Shown one piece after another: positions 42,001 through 57,000 of a DNA stretch of 64,000 bases. The number at the start of each line of letters is the position of its first letter. The first letter of the stretch is position 1. The translations under genes were made by a program, and so were the position numbers. The notes under the pieces are model-generated. The model saw nothing but the letters and a program-made list of their open reading frames with translations. It ran no database searches and was not told the origin of the DNA. Origin of the DNA: Gibbula magus (lineage: Eukaryota > Mollusca > Gastropoda > Trochida > Trochidae); assembly GCA_936450465.1 (NCBI GenBank), contig OW388298.1:13346895-13410894 (forward strand), in the 5' to 3' direction.

Positions 42001-45000
42001 TCGATTCATATCTATCTTGGATTCATCGGGATGCTCTACATCATACTCTAATGAATTGTGTCAACCTTTCCCGACTTAGTCATCCTCAGGGTGGCCAACC
42101 ACATAGGTCTTACAATCATATATATATTTATCTTACAATGGATGGTGTTCTCGGCAGGATAAAGGCTACGGATATTTTCGATATCCGTTGCGGTCATATG
42201 CGTATAAAGATGCAAATTACAGAGGTCAAATGACGGAACTTCTTTTGAAAATTAAAATGACGTCACACGCGTTAACAGTGAATTTGACAAAAACATAGAG
42301 TATAATTTCAGTCATTTAGCTAAATGCCTAGGAAAATTAGTCATTTTGTCAAATGCCTGATCGTCACAGTCATTTAGCAAATGCCTGAAACATCTAGGCA
42401 TTTGGCCAAATGACTGATTTGACATTTTGACTGTGTCATACGATCAATTCGTATATTCGAATATAAATACTAAAACATCAGGTCACCTACTGCCTTTGGT
42501 GACCTTAACCATAGGGTGCAACTATTCGATCAACGCATTTTTCATTACTTTCTAATTCATAATCTCAAACCATAAAGGTTGGATCGGAACCCTACCTGTA
42601 CAGACGTTCTCTTCAAGGTTGAAGCTGACATTTCTTTGCCCTTCTGTGTTGTGGAAACTGATGAGGTATTGCCCATAAGCAGACTCGCATGGAAAGTCAA
42701 CGTGGAACTCATGCAGGTTGCTCTGAATCTGAATCGGCGTCCTTTGTGTATTCTCAATATGTCTGTGAGACAGACTTACAACCTGGGATGTTCCTCCAGG
42801 GGAGATGAGGTAGATTCCATCCAGAGCTGGATCTGGATAGGCCAGTATGGGGAAGCTCCATGTACCGATATCAGCATTGCTATCCAGGAGAGAAGGCTGT
42901 TGTTCGTTAAACAGTCTTGGAAAACCTGAAGGAAAAACAATGTGATAAGTATATATCGCTGACGACATTGCAATATGACATCTTCAAAATGATGAGTTAC
43001 TTTGACAACAACAATGTCAGTTTACTTTTTATGATCGTAGTCAATCGTCACAAAGTCCTCTCAAAAACTGAACATAAAAAGTTATCTTTATATGTAATAA
43101 AGGTAGTTTCATTGCACCAAAAGTAAAGAAACATTACGGTAAAGGTTCATTGAAATAATGAAGGGAAGTGCTAGTTTTTACTTGAGTCGGTGGATTCAGC
43201 ATTAAAGGCTTGCTACATAGGGTGTGCATTAACATTCCTTCAACCTACTATTAAATGAGAAAGATCAAGTTCAGTAGATTTTCAAACTGTGGATATGATA
43301 AAAAGCAAAGAAAACATGAAAAATGGGGAATTTATCATAAGATCATTACACGGATCATTCATTACTTTGTGATTATATTTCATTAATAAGATGAGTGATA
43401 AAATAAATTATTTGATTCAATAACATTGAAAAATAATAAAATTATATAAAACGAAGTAAAGCGATACAACTCACATTTCACAATAACCACAGCAGAGGAA
43501 GTATCAGATCCGTATTCATTAGTAGCTGTGACGTAATACAATCCTTGATCGGCACACTCTGCAGAATCAATGCTGTAAGATATCTTGTAGGTGGAGGTTC
43601 GAGATTCCCTGTCAACGGTTACCTCCCTTGTTGTTCCACTGGGAAGATGGATGGTTACGTTGGGTTCTGGGTTACTGTTCACAGATCCAGTTAATTTGAG
43701 GGATTCCCTTTCGTGTATTAGGTCTCCCCCGGTTAGGTTAATGATCTCAGGTGGGACTGAAAGAATGGAAGAAATATTCATGAACTAAATTGTTAAGCAC
43801 GTTGTAAATGAACTATATTTGGGTGACATTGGGCCTTCGATTAATAGAGATTATTACCCGCCGAGGAAGTGTGTCACATAACATTCACGAAGCGAATATG
43901 AATATTTGTATTGACGTAAAACTCATATGACCCACTTTCGAGCATAATAATTTCTTAATTACTCATTATTTTCCATTTGATTCGCGTAAAATTAGGAACC
44001 GGCCCACAATCGTGGCGCTCAAACAATGGTCAAACGTGATATGTGCACATGTGCTCGTATCGATAATATTAACTCAGTTATTTTCAACCCTATGGGTAAT
44101 GAAAAGGTGTAATAATCTTTATTTAAGATCTTATAGTAATTGTTCAAAGTAATATTTAAATTACACCTATCACAACAGTATTCCTAGTTTTAAACACTGT
44201 CCCTAAGCAATACACTAACACTACATCATCAAATGTTTTCGAGATCACAGATGCACTATAAAAGAACATTCAACCAAATGTTACTGAAACGCTTTAATGT
44301 ATTACTAAGCGGTGACTCATGTACACTTCATAGACCAAATCAACTTCCCTGCTGTATCAGTTCTATTTAAAGAGTTGTTTGATACGAAAGGCATTTGATA
44401 TTGAAGCATTAATGAGTTAACATTTTCAATAAAGCCAATTGGCCTCCCTTGTTTCATGTGTGTTTATTTACATCTTCAATAACGCCTACAGGCCATTGTT
44501 TATCTACTTACTCCTCCTCATGTTTGTATTGCAAATCCTCATTGTATACCATTCTCATGCTTCACCCCCTCATGTTTGTATTACACATCCCCATTGTATA
44601 CCATTCTCATTCATATTAATCTCCCTGATTGAGTTTCCTGACTATTGTTTTGTTTGCTATATAAATGTACTATATTTTGTTATTTCCTTACATTCCACCT
44701 GATGAAGGAGTGAGTATGTACTCCGAAACGTCGTGTATTTTCACATTTAAGAAGTTGTTATCCAGAAAATATTCCTCTTCTTATGCATACCACTTCTAAA
44801 TGCCCTTCAAAGAACCAAATTCAAAGCTGTGTTAATGATTCTAGTAAACTTATTATTTCAAATTGTTTCATATGTAGGATACATTGTAATAAAATGTAAT
44901 CACAACTGCACTATTCTTGGCACAACACATTGACACTGACCCTCCAAGACTGAATCCCATGTTCCTTCTGAGGAAAACATGTGACCAAAGCCAAACTAAA

Positions 45001-48000
45001 TACACTCTCACAAGTAGTAACTTTTAAATAAATAATTTGCAACTACAAAACATTGAAACAATACCATTCGTATACTTTCACATTTAATTGACATGGATAT
45101 CGCTGGATATATTCTCCATCCAAGTTGACAACAGCTGTCACATAGTAACTAATATTACATTAACCACAGATACGCCTGTATAGTATGCAATCACCCGAAC
45201 CAATGCAAAATCGCTTAGCAATTGTAATGCATACATAATACAATAACATCGATATCTCACTACATGTCCGATGCTCTTGAAGTGCACATATCAAACGGCG
45301 CATTGTACATGGATGAATTTCGCTATTATAAGCACGGTTACCGGCCCTTGTTATGTGTAACAAAATCAAAATACTTCAAAGATTTAGCCCGTGAGCCTCA
45401 CAAAATGCTTCGTGAATTAATTCACACAACTCATTTTTTTGGTATTTCAACTCTTATAACTTGGTGTTTTAGCAAATCAGCGAGTTGGTTTGTCTACACA
45501 CTTAAATCCAGTCATTAGGATGTCTGATATCATAATAGGAATAAATAGAGAATATTACCCGAGGAAGAGTGTTATGAAACGAGTGTGAACTATTCTATTG
45601 ACCGATCGAGAGCGAGGGTTATACACAAATTTGGACGAGTTTCGTAAACGTCATATATATATTACACACTTTCGATTGTAAACAATTATTAGCCATTATA
45701 TTCCATCTGATTCAGGAAACGACCCACTTCTCTTGTCAATGGAAAGCTGCAGTGACCTTGCAAACAATCGTAGTATGACGTCACAGCTGACACAATACTA
45801 GATGTAATGTAGAACGAATGGTTGCTCATATCAATTATATTATAAAATGTTAGTTATTAATTATTTCCGTATTTGCCCAAATACAGGTCCGAGGTCCGTT
45901 GATGACCTGTAACTCGCCCAATACGGAAATACTTAAATAATGACAATTTCCTTGATAAACCTTTATAGTCTATTTGCACAACACTAAGCATCTCATTTAC
46001 AGACTGAATGCAAACAAATAAAAATACAAACTCGGTTATGTACAGCCATATGCGTAATACGGAAAATTACGCAATACGGAGGCATATACATACATCGTTT
46101 CGTGCTAATCCGTTTCGAGTATCTATATTGCTTAAACAATCTTAGTACAATAGCATAGATGATCGCAACATCAAGCTGTGGGGGACCGCGGTAATCTTCC
46201 AAACGTTACAAAACTACACTCAACCGCAGGAGAAACGTTACCATATTTTCAACAGTGTAAAAAACGAAATACCGCTGCCTGAGAAAGCCGATTTTGAATG
46301 GGTTTGTTTTCAATATAGTGACATGATTTGTAAAGAGCTACCCACTATTTCATACTTTTATTTTAATGTATGCGCAAGTGCACTTTGGGTGTTGAAATCG
46401 GTTTTTCCCAATTGTTTTTTGGCCAGAATTGATGCCATCAACTTCATAATTCATAAACTGTAGAAATTCCATTTATAATTTATGTTGTCGACATTAATGA
46501 CATTCTTGGAGTTCAATTTGGTGACGTGTTTTATCTGTTGGACGTCAAAAAACAAAACCAAAAAGCCCCTTTTGACTGTCCCACCTCGTCTTGTTAAGGA
46601 GATCTTAAAATGGTGATTTCTGAAACGCATGTTTCTCTGAAACACGAACAGATAATGTTTTAAAATTTCAAATATAGTTCATTTGGCGTCTGATGACATG
46701 ACATAGTCGTGTTTATTACCCGATTGAATTGTCTTCTATTTTGTATGGTGACGGGTTTTTTGCGGTTTAGTGTATCAGTAATTGTGTACTTATGTGTATC
46801 AGTAATTGTGTACTTATGTGTATCAGTAATTGTGTACTTATGTGTATCAGTAATTGTGTACTTATGTGTATCAGTAATTGTGTACTTATGTGTATCAGTA
46901 AGTGTGTACTTATGTGTATCAGTAAGTGTGTACTTATGTGTATCAGTAATTGTGTACTTATGTGTACTAAACTTAGTTTCATCGTAGTAGATTGGTACGA
47001 TGGTAGTATTAGTATAACGCTTCTACTTTATTGTCATAATTATAATACATTCCTAAATATACAAACGCCCTAGAGTCACGAAATGATACGAGGGAAATTC
47101 TACACGGTTCATTCACTGAATTGGCACTTTTCAATACTTACATAATACGGTGACATTGACGCTCCTGGATAAAGTGCCATGCTTATTCTGAGCTGTACAC
47201 GTGGTCCCAGCCTGATTCCTACCCATGCTGAAGTCCACCTGTCCCATACCACTGGTCACCTGACTGCCTCTACCTCTCCAGGTAATATCACACCTGGGAT
47301 TGCAATCAGCGCTGCAGGTAACATGGTCTCCTTCACGAACACGATCCGGGTTCATCTGGATCGAGTCTGGTCCATCTAAAAATGTACAATATATTTAGAG
47401 TTTGAACAGTCTGTACACCAAGAATAATATATCCAGCAACTTGACGTTTGAATACCATCATAACTAATATTGATATAATATATAACAATGCTTAGGTTTA
47501 AAGGCAAGAACGATGTACCTACATTGTGGTTGAAGCGAAAACACCGAACTCCACGATGAGTTCAACCCGTCTTCATATGCTTGACAACCGTAGTTATCTC
47601 CCCTGTCATCTCTGCCGACATGAAACGTCAAGGTCGCATTAGCTTCTTGCGTTTCAAGGATCTCGTTATCGCTTTTTCTCCACCTGTATTTCATGATGAG
47701 GGGATGATTTGAAGGTAAACTACGAGAGCTAGAGTGGCAGGTCAAGGTCACCTGGTTACCCTCAACCGGAAGCTCAGGATTTGATTCTACATCCGGTGTG
47801 GTCGGCTCCCCTGAAACCAGCATGTGACGTTTAGTGTATATTTGGAAAGGTTACTTTTGTTGAAGGTTCATTATTACTGATTTTCAACTTTAGGTATATG
47901 ATCTTCAAACTAAATTATCTGTACCATTTCACTTTATGTAGTACACTTTAGCTTGTTATAATGCCAAGACATCCATTTGCCCAAATAATAACTATACCTT

Positions 48001-51000
48001 AAAATCACACATACATGTAAATCGTTACTTAGCGATAAAAAAATAAAACAATATTCTATTTTAGAAATATATTCTGAACGAATGTTCATTTTCCTGCAAT
48101 GCGTACATCCTAAAATCATGATAATGATTACGTTATTAATTTGAAAACTGGTGAACTTATTTTTGTTACTGAGTGGTGAGAGGATGTGCACATCGCACTT
48201 TAAGAATAGATCGCGGAAGCATGGCCACTACCGTGTACATTTTGAAATATTTAGGTCGACTGGAGCTGGTGATCTCCTCTAGTATTCTGTATTGTACACA
48301 AACATTGTGACGTCAACCAAAGGCGACTATGACGTCACGCGCCGATTATGATGTTACGGCAGCGTTACGGTGCCAGTAGCAGGATTCGAACCACGGATAT
48401 CTGTATCCGTCGTGTTCCCCTGATCCTTTATCATTATTATTATTGTTCACGCATTGATACATAATTATGTGTATATGAGTTCATAGTCCTTGTTTAAGAA
48501 ATTTAAGACAAAACTTACTAACAATGACCAATAGTTGGGAGCAGCCTTCAATGATTTCCACAGCTGTGTTAAAGCATTCGAACACCCCAGCATCAGAGAA
48601 CGATACGTTGAAGAGAGTAAAACTGAAAAATATTCCTGGTTTGAAGAGGTTGTTATCAGATTTGACTCTTTTCTGATATGTGGTATTAAAGGGGTGTGGA
48701 TAACTTGTCCTTAAACTGAATATATTTAGGTTTTGATCTGTTCTCCCAATTGTTCCAGTTTCGTGTGTGGTGTTGAATGACAAAACGACATCATCGCCTT
48801 CTTCCACAGCCTTGTAGGTAGAGAAAACTTTACCTGAAATATAACAAGAGCGCTCTTAGAGGATAACAATTACCACCGTGTGTGTTTTTGATATACACAT
48901 ATAAATAAGCAGTTTTGAGGTGGTAATTTATGAATGATCAGATCTTGTAGTCTTGATCTGCGTTTAAGCGGGCTTGGAATTTAGAATTTTTGTGGCTAGC
49001 AAGGCTTATGTTTTATCAGAAAATGTATCCTACACCACGCAAAGACACAAGGTCAAAACTATATCTCAGCGTGTCACATGTATATTACATGTCATGTTCT
49101 AAAGTTGTAGCATTTGTGAACGCCAGCTAACCAAGAGTTGAAAACAAGTTGATATTTTAAACATTATTCAATGGGAAAAAAAAGATAAATTTTGGGATCC
49201 ACCCTAGCTGAAAAACTGCCGTCTGTCGAGAAAAGGATTGTTACTTAAATGAAGATATAAACATAAACTTTTATTATAAATGGCAAATTATAACATAATT
49301 AAAAATGAAACAAGAGTGCTCTGAGAGCACAAGAACCCCCGGGTTCCTTATTGTCAAAAAAAACCATTTTAAATGTAAGATTATTTTAATGAGCTATTAA
49401 AAATAAAAGAGCATGTCAAGTATCTATAAATAATTATTGCCATGGTTAATTTTTCACAAAATGGATCCTACATCAAGGTCAAGGTCACAAAGACAAAAGT
49501 TATAACCTCAGTGTGTGACTATGATACATAACATTTTCAACATCTGACAAATTAAAAGTTTCTGTCAGTCTGAAATCGGAAAGCTGAGCGCTCTAAGTCA
49601 AGGGATATTACTCTTAAAATAGCAATCATGCGTACCACCGATGTATATCCAAAGCATGTGTAAAGTTTAAGAAAGATTTATAACAAACTGTGAGAGGAGT
49701 TGATTTCAAAACACAGGTACCATCATTCTGAAATTGGAAAGCAGAGCGCTCTAAGCCAAGGGCCATAACTCTGAAAATATTGATCCGATCGGTCCAAGAA
49801 AAGCACACGCGTACCACCGATGTATATCCAAAGCATGTGTAGAGTTTCAGGAAGATTGATCAAAAAGTGTGGGAGGAGTTGATTTCAGAACACAAGTATC
49901 CTTTTCGGGACGGACGGACGCACGGACAGACGGACGGACAGATGAACGGACGGACGGACGGACGGACAGACGGGCTGCGCCACGACAATAACCCCCTTGG
50001 GGGCAAAAAAGTGCTGCAGTGCCGATAATGTATCTTGTGTTATGTAATTGTACCGTTTTCTACGAGTGAGTTTTAAATAATAAACATTCCGTCTATCTAC
50101 CTGTCGCAACAGTGTAGCTTTTCTACATGTATATCATGTCGCCATCAACCCATGTAGATGTTAGTAGACCTGTCACCATGAGTACACAGCCGTGATATAA
50201 GTGAAATACTCTTGAAAGCGGCGTTAAACACCAACTCACTCACTCACTCATCATGAGTACAAGACAACTTATAGTCATGATACCAGAAAGGATATAGCAC
50301 GTTCTTTGTATATTTTGTTTTTCTCAAATTTGCTATTTATCATTAAAGTTTGTACGATATCTTGTTATGTTAAAGGTAAAACATCTCATGACACGGCCAG
50401 AAAAGCCTTTTGTTGTGCCCTGAAGTGTAAAAGAAATCGCAAATTGTAATAACAGCCGTGAATTGAAAAAAAAATTGCCGTGAATTGTAATAAAGTTTTC
50501 AGAAATCACTTTTAAACCAACAATTCCAACAGAAACTGTTTTCTATTTCAAAAACATTTTTTAAAAACTATTTAAACATCATACATTATCATTTACAAAG
50601 GTTTGTTTCAGTCTGAGATAAGTTTATTTCAATTTGAGGCAAGCGATACACTTTTTGCCCCCTTGCCCTGAATTGTAATAATGTTTTCAGGAATTACTTT
50701 TATACCATCAATGCGAACAGAAACTTTTTCAATTTCAAAAACGTTCTTTAAAACTATTTAAACATCAATCATTATCATTTGCATAGGGTTATTTCAGTCA
50801 GAGACAAGTTAATTACAATTTGAGGCAAGCGATACATTTTTGGCCTCCTTGCCCTGAATTGTAATAATGTTTTCAGGAATTACTTTTATACCAACAATTC
50901 CAACAGAAACTGTTTCGTATCACAAAAACATTTTTAGAAAACTATTTAAACATCATACATTATCATTTACCAATGGTCATTACAGTCTGAGACATGTTTA

Positions 51001-54000
51001 TTACAATTTGATTGAAGCGATACACTTTTGGCACATTTGTCCTGAATTGTAATAAAGTTTTCAGAAATCACTTTTATAACAACAATGGGAACAAAAACTG
51101 TTTTCAATTACGAAAACATTCTATAAAGCTATTTAAACATCAAAAATTTTCATTTACCAATGGTCATTACAGTCTGAGACATGTTTATTACAATTTGAGG
51201 CAAACGATACATTTTTGCCCCCCTTGTCCTGAATTGTAATAAAGTTTTCAGAAATCATCTTAAAGGTCACAATTTAGATAAAAACTCTGGAGTATTTTAT
51301 GACATCCAACAGAACAAAGCTCATCGTTTAAAGTCAAAGGAAGTACATTATGCCGACACAACATAGTACTAAAACAATTTTTCATATTTGATAAACTATT
51401 CTTGGACGATTGTTTTATCTTGTGGTCGTTGTCTGAAGATAAACTTCAATGTTTCCATGACACTGGTAATAAAATCAGGCACAACATGGGAAACGGTTAT
51501 TCATTACAAGCCGATGGACACATCATAAAACTTAAACTTGAGATCGTGCCACCCCAGCCACACAAAAAGAAGTCTGCCATACATTTTAGAAATGAGGATT
51601 TGTACAATAATTTTTAAATAAATGCACGCTTAATACAATGGTTTATGGAGTAAATATATTGTAACGCTTACAGGAATATCCATAAATTTAAAATGAATAT
51701 GGATTTTAAAGACTTTGGCGTTAAATTGACTAAACCTAAACTACTGTCCAAAAGAAACGTTGACAGTCAATAACAAAATACTGCCCCAGGACAAAGTCGG
51801 TTTTGAATGTCTTTGATAAGCTTCTGTTTGTTAAGTTGTATTAAACAAGTGAGTGCTTAATTAGCTATTCCAAAAGTTGTTTTTGGACAACATGTTTTGT
51901 ATTTATTTTTATATTGCATGGATAATGGAATTTAAGTTGATTAAAAGATGTTGATGACATCATGTAGCATCTTCTTACTGTAGGACGTCATAAAACAAGT
52001 AAGAAAAGCCATGGTTCGCCTCCTATCACGCCCATTCTATTCTATTTTTGTTAAATGACGTGTGACTTAAAATAATATTGCTCAAAATTGTTCATCTATA
52101 TGATTTAGTAAGAACAGGACAACTGAATTGGCATAAAGTAATTCCGTCAACCAAACAAAACGTAAGTTATATTCAGATAAAATGTAATTCCTATGATCAT
52201 TCTGAAAACTTTAATATCCGGAATATCTAAATATCAAATCTAACATATCTATCCTTGACCAATATGTGAAAATGAAATCAATTTTGTAGTCGAGAATAAT
52301 TGTGAACAGTAAAATGCGAAGTAAAAGCCTGAAAAAATATTCAAACAACAGCTAAATTTGTTTCAAATGAACAAAATATTTCTATTCCTGTACAAACTAT
52401 TTCAATGAATTTCAAAGAAAACAATTTTGGAACATGTCTGTATCTATTTGAGGGAAATTCAGCGAAATTTAAGGGGAAATAAAACACCAACAACAGAGGT
52501 ACGCTGTATCCCTCTCAGTAAACATTTGTACGTATAGGCGAAAGGAAAGACAACACAAGTTAGACAAAATCAAAGGAATATTTAAAAAAAGGAATATTCC
52601 ATGAAGAAATACGAAACGAGGCTGAATGCTATTAAATACTATAAAGTAATTTAATAAGATGATCTCATGTCGACCAGTGTATCAGTGTTTTCAGGTATGT
52701 TGTAGATATACATACTTTAAAATACCGATACACATGAGATCATCGTATTAGACATCGATTATTCCAGTCAAATCCATCTGATGTTTAACCTTTCCGTATG
52801 TATAACCTTACTTCACACGAGAAGCACCTATCCTATATGCTCAATCAGATGGATATAAACCTTATTTAGTCAAGTGTGTTGTTAAAGGAATATTTGCACG
52901 GATAGTTTTAATTTTGTGTCTAGGAAGTAAGGAAATTTGTACTCTTTTTATATACTTTTTTTTAATAGCATTCGAAGCTTAATGAAGCATATTTAAAGCT
53001 ATTAACTATTAACCATTTAGCTGCTAAAATCATAAATAATGCGTTACACAAACTTTAATATATGAAACGAGGTCAAACTCTTTAATGAAGTTCAACAGAT
53101 TTCCCATTTTAGCCAATTTATACAGCATTACATTAGGCATTGATAAATGTATAGAGAACAAAATTAAGCATCCCTACTTTTCAAACGTAAAAGTGATTAT
53201 GTGAAAATGTTTAGATAAATCGACTGAATTAAGCACTCATCACATTAAAATAGTATGTTTTGTGAGTTACTTATTTTATACATTTAAAACAATTCTTACT
53301 GACATGTTGAAGGTTACAAAATTAATATCGCACATGTGCAAACACGAAGCGATAACATAAGATTCCAAATTTTAAGAAAACAATATTGTCATCTTTTTTT
53401 AGTTTATTTAAATGATCAATTCATGCTATTTTATAGTTATTCATGCTAGCTTGAAACCAACGAAATACAAGGATTGATACTGTATTGATAAATCCATTGT
53501 TGACGATGGTACAAATGAAAAATAGAAGAAAGCAATAAAAATGGTAGCCAATTTTGTGATCTAAGGTGATGTATGTTTTTGTACGTTTCTACATCAAATC
53601 AGATTGTGAATCTTGCTTGTTTAGACTAGAAATACCATGACTAACAATTTATTGGTAATCCCATTGTTGACAGTAGCAAACATAATCCAAAATGGCGGCC
53701 AATTTGTCACTAACCTAGAATTGAATTGTTTTCCTTAATCTTATTACGATTCATTTAGGTTGGTGTTCTTAGCTTATGGTCTTCAAATAGATCTGGTCCA
53801 AGAGTTTAAATTATTTTCCTTCCAAAATGGCGGCCAAAATCAAAATGGCGGCCACTGTAAGTCAACCTTATCTCTTTTGGCATATTTATACATATTTAAA
53901 TGATTCACATCGCATTGTATTGTTATTCTGAAGATAATGGTCTGTCCTATATTTTGCAAATAATGATTGACTTTTTGCAAGGGAATTTCTTCTTACTATT

Positions 54001-57000
54001 AAACAAAGTTGGTATTTATAGTGTCAAAAATCCCTTCATAACATAGAACACAATCAATTTAGGCTATCCAATGAATTCAATGAAAGAAACTGCAAAATAC
54101 CCATTTCATAGACAGTCATAGACATGATGTTCGCCAAATCTTTTCCACCGACATTATGGAGAGTCATGACACCTATTTGGACTTCCCAGCCAAGCTATAG
54201 AACTAGTTCTATCAGACATAACAAAATGCACTAGGTTTGGGTCGAATACTGTAAACAGTGGTTCTTACAACAGACGAACAATACATGTATATTTAAAAAC
54301 AACATTAATTGATTGCACTGTATAAGACTATAAGTGCTATAGTTTGTTCCATTTCTTTTATTCGACTGTTACCTCTGTTACCTCTCTGGAAACACTGAAC
54401 AAATACATCATCTCGGGTTCCTCAGTTTCCAGCGTGTCTAGAACATTGTTACTGGTATCACGACTACTCCAAGATACTATCACTTCACTCCTATTCAGAC
54501 CTCCATTCACTGCCAGTGAAATACGGGATACACACTGTTTATCGACAATCAATTCAGGATAAACACATATATAAGCTACCAGATCTCTTAAGCAAGTATC
54601 TGATGTAATGAGTTACCTCTATATAAGCATCGCCAGTGCTCCCACAGGAACTTAATTGTCTGTCGTTCATGAGGGCAAACAGATATTGCAATTGTTTGCA
54701 TTCATTTATTCATGGTACCTTTTCTAAAAAGACAGTATCCCAAGAGTTGAGTTATCCCAACGTCAGGGAAAATTTTGCCTGCTTCAATGTTGTTATTTCA
54801 TTTGTCGCAAAATAAGGTTAAATCACAACGGATATAGATATGAATCGTTTGAGACAATCGTTTACGATCCAAGGATCTTGGTAGCAGTATTTGCTGGTAT
54901 GAATCTGTGATTGTTTCAGTAGCAAATGCTAGTCAGAGAGCAACGAGGATGGTTTGACTGAACAAGGGTATAGCCGAAAGAACACAGAGAGCAGCATTAT
55001 TGCAATTGCTACATTTTGATCAGTAAGGAAGGCAAACCCGTGGTATCTTGATGATGCATGCCAATAAGTTCCCGTGAGAGAGTTGATGTTAAACGTTATT
55101 AACTTATAAATTTAGTTCAGATATAGTGTTTCATCACACAAGGAGATCAGTATATCAGGCAGGACAGACCTATTGAAATGTGGTTGTAGTAATTTAAACA
55201 GAGGATGTCATTATGGATGCTTGAATTGTTTCAAACTTTCATCGTGCTTCAAAGTGTTCTCTCTGGAAATATGAGCTATATGATGACCTAATCTGACATG
55301 AAATCTATACTGAAAACAGAATGAAAACCTAAAATAATGACAATAAGATGAAATAATAATATTACCTGGAGAATCGAAGGTGAATGTGCCATCTTAGCAC
55401 TGTCCAGTTCACATTGTGTACTTTCAAATATTGTGTAGTAGTATAGTACTGTGTATTATGTATGTATTTTAAAACAATTGAACTAAAATATATAGTGTCG
55501 GTTCACAATAAAGTTATATAAGTTTCCTAGTCAATTACCTGCAAAAATATGAACAGACTATTATCTTCAATCAAGCAAGAATACTTATAAAATTGGTTTA
55601 TTGAATCATATAAATAGGTGTAAACAAGCCAAAAGAAATACATGTTGACAGTGGTGGCCATTTTGAATTTGGCCGCCATCTTGGAAGGAAATTAATTTGC
55701 CTAATTATTTGAAGACCATAAGCTAAGAATACCAACCTAAATGAATCGTAATAAGATTAAGGAAAACAATTCAATTCTAGGTTATCGAATGATGCCCTTC
55801 AGTGACAAATTGGCCGCCGTTTTGGATTATGTTTGCTTCTGTCAACAACGGGATTACCAACAAATTGTCAGTCATGGTATTTCTAGTCTAAACAAGCAAG
55901 ATCGACAATCTAATTTGATGATATAAACACGTACAAACGCACAAAAAGAAACATCACCTTAGATCACAAAATTGGCTGCCATTTTGATTGTTTTCTTCTA
56001 TTTATCATTTGTACCATCGTCAACAATGGATTAAACAATACAGTATCAATCCTTGTATTTCTGGGTTTCTAAGCTAGCATGAATAACAATAAAATAGCAT
56101 GAATGGATCATTTAGATATGCAGAAGCATGTAAAAAGCAGATATGTTTTAACAGTGGCGGCCATTTTGGATTTGGCGGCCATCTTTGATCGAAATTGACT
56201 TGTCCCTCAGACCAAATTTAATCACAATACCACAAGCTATCTTTGTGCCAAGTTCGGTACTTTTCACCCAAAGTTCACAATTATTTCATCATTCCGCCTG
56301 ACTACAAGGGCCACAACAGAGAGTGAATAGTTGAGACAGAACATCTATGCATACCATTGGCATATTTTAAGGAGAGGGTTCCATTTCTACATAAGTTGAA
56401 AAATTGAGGAATTAATAAATAAACAACAGGGAAGTTGAAAGGACTATTTTAAAAATATAATGTTTGATGTATGTATATTTTTTGGGAGTGTTTACGTTTG
56501 GCACAGTTGGATTAAAAATGATTTCAGAAAACTTCAGGGCAAAGGTGTCCAACATTTATCACAAAAAAATTCGTCTCAAGTTCTAATAAAATACATAAAA
56601 AAATATATTGAATAATGTTTAAATAGTTTTTGTTAAAAAAATATTGGTTTAAAAATATATTCTGATAACTTGTCTAAAATGTATCCCTTGCCTCAAATTG
56701 TAATAAACTCTTCTCAGACTGAAATAACCCTTTGTAAATGATAATGTTTGATGGTTAAATAGTTTTCTAAAAATGTTTTTGTAATAGGAAACAGTTTTTG
56801 TTGGAATTGTTAGTAAAAAGTAATTCCTGAAAACTTTATTACAATTCAGGGCAAGGGAGCCAAAAATGTATCCCTTGCCTCAAATTGTATTAAACTCTTC
56901 TCTGAATGAAATACCCCTTTGTAAATGAAAATGTTTGATGTTTAAATAGTTTTATAGAATGTTTTGTAAATGACAACAGTTTCTGTTGGAATTGTTGTTA

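Larger units (their letters stand above)
43757..47141 (-). other. IgSF gene intron 4
   Basis: About 3.4 kb between Ig domains 3 and 4, continuous in phase without another exon. I looked for additional Ig-domain exons and saw none. It holds the hammerhead-like repeat (44518-44745), a hairpin (45863-45930) and the 24-bp array (46771-46966). Confidence 0.6.
48834..50411 (-). other. IgSF gene intron 1, exon-proximal part
   Basis: Holds the GGAC-tailed tandem repeat (49440-49975) and a SINE tail at 50186-50252. Nothing else was recognised. Confidence 0.5.
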
